Below, piece by piece: positions 1-9,450 of a stretch of 64,000 nucleotides of DNA. Within the stretch, counting starts at the first letter, position 1. The number at the start of each line of letters is the position of its first letter. The stretch is from positions 124,001 to 188,000 of the forward strand of contig JADJTX010000003.1 in assembly GCA_016710985.1 (NCBI GenBank), in the 5' to 3' direction. The notes under the pieces are model-generated. The model was given only the letters and a program-made list of their open reading frames with translations, was not told the DNA's origin and made no database searches. Both the position numbers and the translations under genes were made by a program. Origin of the DNA: Ignavibacteria bacterium. Lineage in GTDB: Bacteria; Bacteroidota; Ignavibacteria; Tepidaquicellales; Tepidaquicellaceae.

Positions 1-288
1 AGCCGTTACGATGGGGAATCCCTGACCAATTTTCCTGAGAATCTGACGAGTAGTATTTTTGAAGATAAAGCAGGAAACTTATGGCTTGGTGAAAGTAATG
101 TTTACAGTAATAATATGATCTTATCGAAATATGACGGAAAGTACTTTACCAAGATTACTGAGGATCAGCAGGTATTTGGTATTATCCGGGATAAGAGCGG
201 AAACATTTGGTTTGGCACCGCGAATGGCGTGTGCCGTTATGATGGAAAGTTCTTTACAAAATTTACCGGGAAGGAGACAAAACAGTGA
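1..288 (+). CDS. Propeller-repeat protein, C-terminal fragment (two-component regulator propeller type)
   Basis: The frame is open from base 1 and stops at TGA 286-288, giving the last 95 residues of a protein that begins outside the window. Two repeats are visible, each with a segment like FEDKAGNLWLG or IRDKSGNIWFGT followed by SxYDGKxFTK. The G-N-(L/I)-W-(L/F)-G core is typical of the two-component regulator propeller repeat (Reg_prop), which forms extracytoplasmic beta-propellers in hybrid sensors and related secreted proteins. The protein ends a few residues after the last repeat, so this end carries no kinase or T9SS domain. The function of the whole protein cannot be judged from this fragment. 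Confidence 0.72.
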   Translation, partial: SRYDGESLTNFPENLTSSIFEDKAGNLWLGESNVYSNNMILSKYDGKYFTKITEDQQVFGIIRDKSGNIWFGTANGVCRYDGKFFTKFTGKETKQ

Positions 289-386
289 GCCTGAGTCATT
301 GATAAACGCAGCCTCCTAATCCCATATTGAAGAGTTGTCTTTCGGGCTGAAGTCCGATTCACCGTAAAATAATTAACTTTACAAAA

Positions 387-1655
387 ATGAGTCTGCATAA
401 AATACAATTTTTAATCATTATCTTAATCAGCATGAGCGTATTAACTTCCTTTAAACCGGGCAATGAATTCGGAGCCGACTTCATTGAGTTCTGGACAGTA
501 GTAAAAGAGAATTATGCATACTTTGAAAATAAAAATACTGACTGGGATAAAGTGAAAGAAGTATATTTACCACTTGCAGAGAATGCAGCGGACAGAAAGG
601 AACTGATCACAATTTTTGAAAATGCCATTGAAGAACTTTATGATAATCACTTTTCTTTAAATACAAATTTAAATACATCAACAAGATTGGTTCCAAGCGG
701 GCTTGATATCTGGGCTGAATACATTGACGGGAAAGCCATTGTTACAGAAGTAAGGAAAGGATTTTCGGCTGACAAAGCAGGCGTGAAAAACGGAATGGAG
801 ATAATATCAATAAACGGAATTCCTGTTGAGAAGGCGGTGAACGAACGAATTGGAAAATGCATCACAAGTATCAAGGCTGAAGTCAGGAACTATGCTTTAA
901 GACAATTACTGGCAGGGACATATTTAGTTCAAAGAATAATTGAACTTAAACAAAACGGTGAAATCATTACAGTAAACCTTGACAAAGCAATCGGAGATCT
1001 TTCGGTCAATAATGAAAATGACTCACTGCTTGAATTCAGAATAATTGATGACGGTATCGGTTATATTAAACTTAACAATTCATTAGGAGACACAAAAGTA
1101 ATTCAGCTTTTTGACAATGCATTGAGTGAGCTTAAAGAAACCGGTGCATTAATAATCGATCTGCGGGAAACACCCGGCGGCGGAACTTCAGTTGTTGCAC
1201 GGGGAATAATGAGCAGGTTCATCACTTCAGAAATGCCTTATCAAAAACATATTTTACCGTTTGAAGAAAAAGAATACGGTATTAAAAGAAGCTGGCTTGA
1301 ACTGGTTTCGCCGAGAGGTCCGTTTACTTATGAAAAGCCGGTTGTACTCTTAGTGAATCACTGGACCGGAAGTATGGGCGAAGGAATTACTATCGGATTT
1401 GATGCATTAGGAGCTGCAAAAATTGTAGGGACAAAAATGGCCGAACTGATCGGAGCTATCAGCGGCTTTCAAACTGCTGACACGAAAATTCCCTACAGTT
1501 TACCGACAGAACAGATTTATCATATCAACGGAACTCCAAGAGAAAATTTTGTCCCCGGATATTTAACAGATCTTAGAGATCCAAAGTATAAAGATACCGG
1601 AGATCCGGTATTAACTGAAGGTATAAATATAATTAATTCAAACATGCGCAAATAA
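387..1655 (+). CDS. S41 family (C-terminal processing) peptidase with PDZ domain
   Basis: The protein has 422 residues. An N-terminal hydrophobic segment (about residues 6-21) ending near SFKPG looks like a signal peptide, so it probably acts in the envelope. Residues 105-165 match a PDZ-like domain (GFSADKAGVKNGMEIISING). The C-terminal half has the S41 catalytic fold, with LRETPGGG and then WTGSMGEG, where Ser329 is the likely nucleophile. A lysine in IVGTKMAE about 21 residues later is a candidate general base; the usual Ser-Lys spacing in CtpA-type enzymes is about 25, so this assignment is tentative. The gene stands alone, and no ribosome binding site is obvious before the ATG. The substrate is unknown; degradation of misfolded envelope proteins is the usual family role. 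Confidence 0.85.
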   Translation: MSLHKIQFLIIILISMSVLTSFKPGNEFGADFIEFWTVVKENYAYFENKNTDWDKVKEVYLPLAENAADRKELITIFENAIEELYDNHFSLNTNLNTSTRLVPSGLDIWAEYIDGKAIVTEVRKGFSADKAGVKNGMEIISINGIPVEKAVNERIGKCITSIKAEVRNYALRQLLAGTYLVQRIIELKQNGEIITVNLDKAIGDLSVNNENDSLLEFRIIDDGIGYIKLNNSLGDTKVIQLFDNALSELKETGALIIDLRETPGGGTSVVARGIMSRFITSEMPYQKHILPFEEKEYGIKRSWLELVSPRGPFTYEKPVVLLVNHWTGSMGEGITIGFDALGAAKIVGTKMAELIGAISGFQTADTKIPYSLPTEQIYHINGTPRENFVPGYLTDLRDPKYKDTGDPVLTEGINIINSNMRK

Positions 1656-1760
1656 ATCGCTGATTACACTGACTCATATGATTGCACTGGCTTTACTGAG
1701 TTTATTAAACAAGCTCAAATAAATAGAGACTTCTGAAAAACTAATTTATACAACAAAAAT

Positions 1761-1922
1761 ACCACAGAGAAGCAGAGAACACAGAGTTTCACAGAGAAAT
1801 CTTAAGTGAAAGTATTTTTAATTTTTTTTATAATTAAAAATGAAGAATAATTTCAATGTTCAATAACCTCAGATAGAAAAAAAAATCTCTGTGTAACTCT
1901 GCGCTCTCTGTGCCTCTGCGGT
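1761..1922. repeat. Long imperfect palindrome built from CACAGAG words
   Basis: The left arm (1761-1798) begins ACCACAGAGAAGCAGAG and the right arm (1885-1922) is its imperfect reverse complement, ending CTCTGTGCCTCTGCGGT. The arms are about 38 bp, separated by an A/T-rich loop of about 86 bp. It occupies the gap between the peptidase and phosphoesterase genes, where no other gene is seen. Related word-based palindromes recur at 12722, 17625, 56226 and 62827. It could be a 3'-end processing or termination structure or a non-autonomous mobile repeat. Confidence 0.75.
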
Positions 1923-2019
1923 AAAATGTTTTAAGAACTCTCAGCTTTCGCGATGACCATTGTTTTTCAGAAGTTTCTAAATAATATCATCAATTTATTA
2001 AAAATCAGAAATTAACTTA

Positions 2020-3765
2020 ATGAAAAAAAATCCTGTTCCATCAGCAACAGCCAGTACTTCAGTTAACAAACCCGGTCTGACGCGCCGTAACTTTCTAAAA
2101 CTCTCAGCAGCCGCTGCTGCAAGCGCGGGCATGCCGATCAGTAATGTGCTCGCAGACGAAGCAGACGAATTTCCGCCGGTTTTGCCTGTACCGGAAAAAC
2201 CCGGATTCGAACATCTTGTTGTATTGATGTTCGAGAACCGCTCATTCGATAATTTACTCGGTCATCTTTATCCGCCGGGGAAAGTTCCTGACGGTCAGAA
2301 CTTTAACGGAGTTGCCAATGGCAGCTACAGTAATCCGTCGCCTGACGGATCAGTTGCAGCGCATGTTTACAGCGGGAACACCGATATCATAATGCGCAGT
2401 CCGACTCCGGATCCGGGCGAAGAATATCCTCACGTAAACACACAGCTCTATGGTACAGTGGATCCGCCGGGCAATGCGAATGTAGAATTCATGAAGATGT
2501 CAGCGCCATTCAATGCTCCTCCTGCAGGGACTGAAGCGAAGATGGAGGGATTTGTAAAGGACTACATCAACAACTATATCGCTACACAAGGCAGACAGCC
2601 GGATCGTGAAGAATATGAAGTGATCATGGGTTCATTCAGCCCTGAGATGCTGCCTGTGACAAGCACTCTTGCCCGCAGTTTCGCGGTCTATGACGCCTGG
2701 TTCTGCGGAGTACCGTCACAGACATTTTGCAACCGGTCATTTTTCAATGCATCGACGTCATCAGGATTCGTGACTAATGATGGCGGTTCTGAAGGCTATC
2801 TGAAATGGGAGAGGAACATTGCTCCGACAATTTTCAACCGCCTCGAAGACGCGGGAATATCATGGGCTGTTTATTTTGATGAGAGCCAGATAGTTTCCCT
2901 GACCGGTTTCATCAACATCGCGGCATTGAGACCTTACTGGAAAACCCGTTTCTTCGGCATGAAAAAGTTTCATGAACACGCCGCCGCCGGAAAACTTCCC
3001 GCTTATGCCTTCATCGAGCCGAGACTGATCTTCAATCATAATGATATGCATCCGCCTGTTCCGTCATTCGAATTTAAGGGACCTGACGGCACGACAGTAG
3101 AAGTCGGCGCGATGGACGATGTACGCGCAGGAGAGAAGCTCCTTCACGAAGTCTATTCATCGATCCGCACAAGTGCTTCTTTAAAAGGTTCGAATGCAAT
3201 GAATACGATGCTTCTCGTCACATTCGATGAACACGGAGGCACTTACGATCACGTGCCGCCGCCGTCTGCTGTTCCCCCCGGACCGGTTGATAACCCGGAG
3301 ATGGGATTTACTTTCAACCGCCTTGGTGTACGTGTTCCTGCCATCGCAATTTCTGCGTGGACGAAGTCTGGTACGATCATCAATGATGAGATGCACCATG
3401 GTTCCGCTATAGCATCACTCTGCCGGAAATACAATCTGAATCCGCTTACCGCGCGTGATGAGAATGCCCGTGATCTGACAAACGCCATAAACTTGAACGA
3501 ACCTCGTCAGACCTGGGACTGGCCGGAAACGACTCCGCAATATGTACCGCCAAATCCGGAAGCATTCGGACCTTTCACGGAAGCAGTAGCGAGCATGCCG
3601 CTGACTGCGCCTGCTCTATCGTTATTGGGAATGCTGACACAGAAGTTCGGGCTCCCTACTGACAAGAACCGGCAACCATTGGTGAGGCATACGAGATGCT
3701 GCAGCGTGTCGGGGTCGGATTATTCGGACAGTAGAAGAGCAGATGTTTCCCGGTTTTACCACTGA
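2020..3765 (+). CDS. Tat-exported phosphoesterase / phospholipase C family protein, frameshifted near its C-terminus
   Basis: This is a phosphoesterase-family protein (phospholipase C / AcpA-like acid phosphatase). The N-terminus has a twin-arginine signal, TRRNFLKLSAAAA (Arg22, Arg23), predicting folded export. The family nucleophile region FENRSFDNLLG is at residues 71-81, and a second metal-site motif, TFDEHGGTYDHVPPP, lies near residue 405. The frame as read ends at 3765, with an atypical tail that runs toward a CACAGAG-type repeat. The frame one base earlier at 3669 reads PATIGEAYEMLQRVGVGLFG and stops at TAG 3732-3734, a natural-looking ending. The simplest explanation is loss of one C in the run at 3669-3670, giving a true end at 3734. 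The substrate (phospholipid or phosphomonoester) is not determined. Confidence 0.85.
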   Translation: MKKNPVPSATASTSVNKPGLTRRNFLKLSAAAAASAGMPISNVLADEADEFPPVLPVPEKPGFEHLVVLMFENRSFDNLLGHLYPPGKVPDGQNFNGVANGSYSNPSPDGSVAAHVYSGNTDIIMRSPTPDPGEEYPHVNTQLYGTVDPPGNANVEFMKMSAPFNAPPAGTEAKMEGFVKDYINNYIATQGRQPDREEYEVIMGSFSPEMLPVTSTLARSFAVYDAWFCGVPSQTFCNRSFFNASTSSGFVTNDGGSEGYLKWERNIAPTIFNRLEDAGISWAVYFDESQIVSLTGFINIAALRPYWKTRFFGMKKFHEHAAAGKLPAYAFIEPRLIFNHNDMHPPVPSFEFKGPDGTTVEVGAMDDVRAGEKLLHEVYSSIRTSASLKGSNAMNTMLLVTFDEHGGTYDHVPPPSAVPPGPVDNPEMGFTFNRLGVRVPAIAISAWTKSGTIINDEMHHGSAIASLCRKYNLNPLTARDENARDLTNAINLNEPRQTWDWPETTPQYVPPNPEAFGPFTEAVASMPLTAPALSLLGMLTQKFGLPTDKNRQPLVRHTRCCSVSGSDYSDSRRADVSRFYH

Positions 3766-3798
3766 GACACGGAGAACACAGAGATACACAGAGATTAT
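3758..3798. repeat. Single arm of a CACAGAG/CACGGAG word repeat
   Basis: The sequence ACCACTGAGACACGGAG continues with ACACAGAG words. It matches the left arm of the palindrome at 1761, but no complementary arm is seen nearby. It starts about 24 bases after the probable true stop of the phosphoesterase (3734). Confidence 0.6.
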
Positions 3799-3815
3799 TT
3801 TTTTGTAACAGTTAT

Positions 3816-3897
3816 AATCCCGCATGTGAAAAATTACTTTAGAAATTCTAAGCAATGGCGAAAGTACAAATTACGTGATTGACGAGCGGATACGGTT
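3816..3897 (+). repeat. Dispersed ~76-bp repeat, copy 1 (second copy at 12978)
   Basis: The segment from AATCCCGCATGTG through TTAGAAATTCTAAGCAATGG to GACGAGCGGA is closely matched at 12978-13060. Both copies are intergenic and on the same strand. The function is unknown; it could be the end of a mobile element or a small structured RNA. The rest of the 3766-4253 gap holds the direct repeat described separately, and no gene is seen. Confidence 0.6.
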
Positions 3898-3971
3898 ATA
3901 TATCGATCTATTTAAAATCAACCTCCTAATCCATATTAAAATTATAATTATGCTGTCCAAATAAGTTCGCA

Positions 3972-4170
3972 TTAATTCTATTTAAAATTAGTGATAATAT
4001 TTTTTAATTCGTGATCATTCGTGAAATTCGTGGCAAGCTTTTTCTTTATTTTGGACGGATATGTCATTTATGTTAATTCTATTTAATAATTAGTTATAAT
4101 ATTTTTAATTCGTGATCATTCGTGTAATTCGTGGCAAGCTTTTTCTTCATTTTGGACGGATATATCTCAA
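3972..4170 (+). repeat. Tandem duplication of ~100 bp upstream of lon
   Basis: Unit 1 (3972-4072) and unit 2 (4073 to about 4170) both run from TTAATTCTATTTAA through TTCGTGATCATTCGTG to TTTTGGACGGATAT, differing at a handful of positions. Each contains three TTCGTG words, the same word that builds the palindrome at 56226. The duplication ends about 85 bp before the likely lon start, so it could affect lon expression. Confidence 0.8.
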
Positions 4171-4253
4171 TTTCAGAATACCAATTATTAATAGGATTGA
4201 AACTATATATGAGTAAATTTATATTTATTTATACTCAAAGAATTAAACATAAG

Positions 4254-6732
4254 ATGGCAAAAAATAAAGAAGAAAAGAAAGAATATGTTCAGAACAATCC
4301 TGATAATGGTGAAGCTTCAACTGAAGTCATTTACGAAAATCAATCTCAGATACCGGACCTGAAAAGCTCCATACCGGAAACTCTCCCGGTACTGCCGCTC
4401 AAAAGATATTGTTGTATTTCCATACATGATGTTTCCGATATTAGCAGGGAGAGAATCGTCAATCACGTCGATCAATAAATCCTTAGAGAAGGATAAATTC
4501 ATTTTACTGGTTACACAGCTGGATGATAAAATCGAAGAGCCGACATTTGAAAATTTATACAGGACAGGTACAGTCGCTAAAATAATCCAGGTATTACGGC
4601 TTCCTAACGGGCTGATAAAAGTTCTGGTCGACGGACTTGTAACTGCTAAGATAGATAAATTTTATAACGACAGTTATATCTCAGCAGACATCACAGTCAA
4701 AAACATTCCTGTAAAAAGAGACACCGAACTCGAAGCTCTGATAAGACAGGCGACAAAACTGTTTACTGATTATGTACATACCAACAGGACCATTCCGCAG
4801 GAAACTCTTGTAGCTTATGAAAACATTAAAGAACCTGACCGGAAACTTTTTTATATTACTTCCACCATTAATGCCGATGTCCACAAAAAACAGCGCATAC
4901 TGGAAATAGATGATCTTCATAATCAGTATTATGAAGCATTGTATTTGCTTGGCTCGGAGATGGAAGTTTTAAATGTAGAAAAAGAAATTGATGCGAAGAT
5001 ATATCAGACGATGCAGAAGAACCAGAGGAAGTTCATTGTACAGGAACAGATAAGGATATTACAGGATGAGCTTGGTGAAGGAACTGAGACAGACCCTGAA
5101 CTGATAAAATTAAAGGAGCAGATCGATAAGAGCGGAATGCCGGAACCCGTAATGAATAAGGCAAATGAGGAATTCAATAAGCTCAAAAAAATGCCTACGA
5201 TGTCTCCGGACTATTCAGTCATAAGAAATTATCTGGACTGGATGGTGTCTGTTCCGTGGGATAAATTCACCGATGATAATTTTGATCTTTCAAATGCAAA
5301 GAAAATACTTGATGAAGATCATTACGGATTGGATAAAGCAAAGGACAGGATACTCGAACTGATGGCAGTTTTAAAACTGCTTAACGACAAGAATATAAGG
5401 AAGTCGCCTAAAGGGCAGATACTTTGTTTTGTCGGACCTCCGGGAGTGGGAAAAACTTCTCTGGGAAAATCCATTGCAAGAGCGCTTGGGAGAAACTTCG
5501 TCAGAATATCAGTTGGCGGAGTAAGGGATGAAGCTGAGATACGCGGTCACAGGAGGACATACATTGGTTCAATGCCCGGCAAGATCATACAGGCGATGAA
5601 AAAATCCGGTAGCGTGAATCCTGTAATACTTATAGATGAGATCGATAAGATGAGCAATGATTTCAGAGGAGATCCTTCGAGCGCAATGCTTGAGGTTCTC
5701 GATCCGGAGCAGAATACAACTTTCAACGATCATTATCTTGATGTTGATTATGATCTGTCCAATGTATTGTTCATCACCACTGCTAATGTTTATTATAATA
5801 TTCCCCTTCCTTTGTTAGACAGAATGGAAATTATTGAGATGAGAAGTTATCTGGATTTTGAGAAAGTTCAGATAGCAAAGAGACATATCATTCCAAAAGA
5901 AATAACAGAACACGGACTGACTCCTGATATAATTGAATTTCCGGATGAAGTAGTAATGAAAATTGTACAGGAATACACAAGAGAAGCCGGTGTAAGAAGT
6001 CTTGAAAGGGAGATCTCATCAGTGATCAGGAAAACTACAAGAGATATCGTTGAGAATACTGATGTCAAAAAGTATAAGAAGAAAATAATTGTCAGTGATG
6101 AACAGGTTGAAAAATTTCTCGGAGTGCAGAAGTACAAGCAAAAAATAGCTGATGATAAAATTAAAGATAAGATCGGCTCCGTGATCGGACTTGCCTGGAC
6201 ATCAATGGGCGGTGACATTCTGAATGTAGATGTGACCATAATGAAAGGAGCGAATAAATTTACTCTGACAGGAAAGCTTGGCGATATAATGAAGGAATCA
6301 GCGCAGGCCGGATTTTCCTATATTAAGTCTAACGCAAAACAGTTTAAGATCCCCGAGGCATTTTTCAAAGAGAAAGAGATACACATACATTTACCCGAAG
6401 GAGCAATTCCGAAAGACGGACCTTCGGCAGGTATAACGATGATCATGGCGATGCTATCCGCCATTACAAAGAGTCCGGTGAGAAGTGATGTTGCAATGAC
6501 AGGTGAGATCACATTGAGAGGAAATGTACTGCCGATCGGCGGACTGAATGAGAAGTTGCTTGCAGCAGTGCGAAGCGGAATCAAGACAGTTCTGATACCG
6601 AAAGAGAATGAAAAGGACCTTGCTGAAATTCAAAAGGAAATACTTGACAAGCTTAAGATAATTCCATTGGAGAAAGTTGAGGATGGCGTAAAGTATGTGT
6701 TTAAGGATAAGAAGGTTGTGTTTAAGAAGTGA
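4254..6732 (+). CDS. lon: ATP-dependent Lon protease (one-base frameshift near N-terminus)
   Basis: Lon is a homo-oligomeric AAA+ serine protease that degrades damaged and regulatory proteins in the cytoplasm. The start MAKNKEEKKE at 4254 and the segment ETLPVLPLK are in one frame; DIVVFPYMMFPILAGRE continues one base over. An extra A in the run at 4401-4404 explains this. Joined, the protein is about 825 residues, normal for the family. It has an N-terminal substrate domain, Walker A GPPGVGKTS (Lys400), Walker B VILIDEIDKM and the protease dyad Ser724 (PKDGPSAGIT) and Lys767 (GGLNEKLLAA), 43 residues apart as in known Lon enzymes. The stop codon TGA lies inside the first unit of a heptamer array. 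The frame break is more likely an assembly indel than decay, since the rest is intact. Confidence 0.93.
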
Positions 6733-6784
6733 GACGTGAGACGCGAGACGTCAGATGTCAGATGTCAGATGTCAGATGTCAAAA
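6729..6784 (+). repeat. Heptanucleotide array (GTGAGAC / GTCAGAT) overlapping the lon stop
   Basis: Eight consecutive 7-bp units run from 6729: GTGAGAC twice, GCGAGAC, GTCAGAT four times, then GTCAAAA. The lon stop codon (TGA, 6730-6732) is inside the first unit. Arrays of the same word class occur at 34948, 37337, 37854, 45816, 51188, 52820 and 63187. Confidence 0.9.
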
Positions 6785-6870
6785 ATAAGGACTTTAATAA
6801 TTTTATTGTAGCTCCATTTCAATACAGTGTTTTAGAGACATTAAATAAAATCTTTTCAAAATAAAATATA

Positions 6871-8425
6871 TTGTCAGCATACAAAGTATCAGCCCGTAAA
6901 TACCGTCCGCAAAAATTTTCTGATGTATCTTCTCAGGAGTTTGTGACACAGACATTAAAGAATGCCATAATATCAAAAAAGATAGCGCACTCGTATCTGC
7001 TCAGCGGACCGAGAGGCGTCGGCAAGACGACAATCGCGAGAATTTTTGCCAAAGCCCTCAACTGTCCTAACATGAAAGACGGTGAGCCGTGTAACAAGTG
7101 CGATTCCTGTCTGGAAATTACCAACGGAAATCATCCCGATGTATTCGAGCTTGATGCTGCGTCAAACAGAGGCATTGATGATGTAAGGGCAATTCAGGAT
7201 GCAGCGAAGTTTTTTCCGATCAAAGGTAAATATAAATTTTTCATAGTTGATGAAGTTCATATGCTCACACAGCAGGCATTCAATGCGCTGCTGAAGATAC
7301 TCGAAGAACCGCCTGAATATTTAATTTTCATTTTAGCAACGACTAACCCTGAAAAGATCCCGGCTACTATCGTCAGCCGGTGTCAGCGATTTCCGCTGGT
7401 GAGAATTAAGATCAAAGAGATTTCAGAGAATATTAAAGAGATAGCAAAAGAAGAGAAGATAAAGATCGATGATGAGTCTTTGTTTCTTATAGCTAAACTT
7501 GGTGACGGAGCGCTCAGAGATGCGCAGGGAATTTTTGACATGGCGGTTTCATTTTGCGGAGATAAGATAAAGTATGAAGAGCTGAAGAATTTTCTAAATA
7601 TACCGGATAAAGAAATTTATTTTAACATCTCAAAATACATAAGCGAAGGAAATGCGAAAGAGATGCTGACCTACTTCAGCAAGCTCAATGAACAGGGGTT
7701 TGATCTGCAGACATTTTACAGCGGGATCATGAGCACCTGAGAGATCTGATGATAGTTAAGTCAACAGGGAATGTTGAACTGCTGGATGAGTCTGATTCTG
7801 TTAAGGAAAAGTATGTGAACGAGGCGAAGAACTTTTCGGATGAACAAATTGCAAGACTGATGAAGGTTCTATTCGAAGCTGAAAGCAGATTTAAATATTC
7901 TTCAAATCAGAAAATATTGTTTGAGTCCATTCTTGCTGAGCTTTGCAGGCTGAACTCTGAAGTAGTTGATCTATCTGTCATACTTTCGGAGATGGAAGCA
8001 GTAAAAAAAAAAGCCTGATTCGTGACAATGATGTTGACCTGAACATTGACGTTAAAAATAATGAAAATATTAAAGATATCTCTGAAGAGAATGAGAAAGA
8101 AAAGAAAGATCTCCTTCAGATAAACGATAACAGGACTGATCAAAATGAAAGTTCTAAAATTGAAGAGAAGGAAGAAATTCAGGAGATAATCGTTGATGAG
8201 AAAGATAAGCATGGTAAAAATGAGAGCGATATTTTCAATAATGATTTAGATGGTAAGACAGATGACTTTGATAGTAAAGATGATGCAAATACTGAATCAA
8301 TGGATGAAACAAATAAGATAGATACAGAGATCAAACCATCGGTAAACATTCCTCACAAACAAGAAAGTGAAGTCATATCAAAACTTAAAGAACTATTTGA
8401 TGTGACTGAATATAAAATTACTTAA
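6871..8425 (+). CDS. dnaX: DNA polymerase III subunit gamma/tau, with two frame breaks
   Basis: This is the clamp-loader ATPase of the replicative polymerase. It probably starts at TTG 6871 (MSAYKVSARKYRPQ); no ATG fits the family N-terminus. Walker A GPRGVGKT is at residues 46-53, a zinc-binding set at Cys65, Cys74, Cys77 and Cys80, then DEVHMLTQQAFNALLK and the sensor TIVSRCQRF. The first frame stops at 7738-7740, but EHLRDLMIVKS continues one base back, consistent with one lost G near 7730. The second frame runs to TGA 8016-8018 just after a run of ten A (8003-8012). A further -1 step opens an acidic tail of about 135 codons ending ISKLKELFDVTEYKIT at 8425. The first break is probably an assembly error; the second may be programmed. 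Confidence 0.9.
7988..8018 (+). promoter_or_regulatory. Candidate programmed -1 frameshift site in dnaX (A10 run)
   Basis: A run of ten A (8003-8012) is followed by GCC and an in-frame TGA (8016-8018). A Shine-Dalgarno-like GGAGA (7988-7992) lies about 11 bases upstream. A -1 shift on the run enters the tau-like tail. This is the arrangement known for E. coli dnaX (A-rich slip site, upstream SD-like element, immediate UGA) and for Thermus dnaX (transcriptional slippage on poly-A). Nearby single-base breaks mean an assembly error in the run cannot be excluded. Confidence 0.5.
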
Positions 8426-8440
8426 CCACCATACGAAACT

Positions 8441-9352
8441 TTGAAAAATAAAATAAAGCATTACAGTATAAAGAATAATTTTCTTGCAATAGAAGAAGAG
8501 TATTCTAATTATAAAGATTCACTGATCACGATACTTCCCGTTCCCTATGAGCATACGACATCTTACGGAAAGGGAACTTCCAGAGGTCCGAAAGCTATTT
8601 TAGACGCTTCACATTATGTAGAGTTCTTTGATGAAGAGCTGAACCGCGAGCTTTGTTTTGAAAAGGGAAACGGTATTTGTTCGCTTCATCCGGTTGACTT
8701 CAAAGATAAAACAGGAAAGAAAGCACTTGGATCTTATCTATGAAAATGTAAAGAGGCTGATCGATGATAAAAAATTCGTTGTGACGCTTGGGGGCGAGCA
8801 CTCAATTTCCACGGCTCCCATACAGGCGCATTATGATTCTTATGATAATTTATCAGTACTTCACTTTGATGCGCATTCGGATCTGCGGCTTGAATATGAA
8901 GGTTCGAAATATTCACACGCGTCATTTGCAGCGAGAGTTGCTGAGTTCACTACTTCAATCACGCAGGTCGGCATCCGTGCTCAGTGTAAAGCTGAATATG
9001 ATTTCATAAAAGAAAAAAACATAAATACTTTCTATGCATTTGAAATCAGGAACGGAATTTACGGTAATGACTGGCAGTCAAAAGTTGTAGATACACTGAA
9101 AGAAAATGTTTACATAACTTTTGATGTGGATTATTTCGACCCTTCCATAATGCCTTCGACCGGCACGCCCGGAGCCGAACGGGTTTTATTGGGATGAAAC
9201 TGTAAAGCTGTTAAAACAGCTCGAGTGAGAAAAGGAAAGTTGTCGGCTTCGATGTTGTAGAGCTTTCTCCGCGCAAAGACTTTCCATATCCGGATTTCCT
9301 GACAGCCAAGCTGATCTATAAAATGCTGAATTATTTCATTCCAAAAAAATAA
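8441..9352 (+). CDS. Agmatinase/arginase (ureohydrolase) family protein, broken by at least three frameshifts
   Basis: This is a ureohydrolase-type enzyme, using a two-Mn centre to cleave guanidino groups of agmatine or arginine. The pieces read in order: a TTG-started N-terminus with VPYEHTTSYGKGTSRGP; VTLGGEHSIS, the metal motif HFDAHSDLR and the second motif ITFDVDYFDPS; then EPNGFYWDETVKLLKQL; and finally VVGFDVVELSPRKD to the stop at 9350-9352. Frame changes fall near 8723 (extra G), 9171 (extra C) and 9230. All active-site motifs survive, which fits sequencing indels better than an old pseudogene, though decay is possible. It starts 15 bases after the dnaX stop, so the two may be co-transcribed. 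I cannot tell agmatinase from arginase here. Confidence 0.82.
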
Positions 9353-9354
9353 AT

Positions 9355-9387
9355 AAAACCGCGGGAGCTTTTTCCGCGGCTTCTTTT
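9355..9387 (+). terminator. Rho-independent-type terminator after the ureohydrolase gene
   Basis: A CCGCGG stem (9359-9364 with 9374-9379), flanked by AAAA on the left and CTTCTTTT on the right, lies just after the stop codon at 9352. The A and T tracts would let it work in both directions, which suits the convergent DUF1670 operon. Confidence 0.75.
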
Positions 9388-9432
9388 ATATACTTAGTTT
9401 TACCAAATACTCACAATTTTTTATTTACTATA

Positions 9433-9446
9433 GGGACATTTGTCCC
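9433..9446. repeat. Palindrome GGGACATTTGTCCC at the left end of the DUF1670 unit
   Basis: This is a perfect 14-bp palindrome, five bases before the end of the DUF1670 pair. An inverted, slightly imperfect partner GGGGACAAATGTCA is at 11142-11155. Similar sites (CAGGACAAATGT, CAGGACAATTGTCC, ACACTTGTCCTG) occur at 12666, 12918, 18592 and 20102. Confidence 0.75.
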
Positions 9447-9450
9447 CTGA

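Noticed and set aside
2860..3488. Minus-strand open frames inside the phosphoesterase gene
   Set aside because: They are shadows of a gene with clear family motifs on the plus strand.
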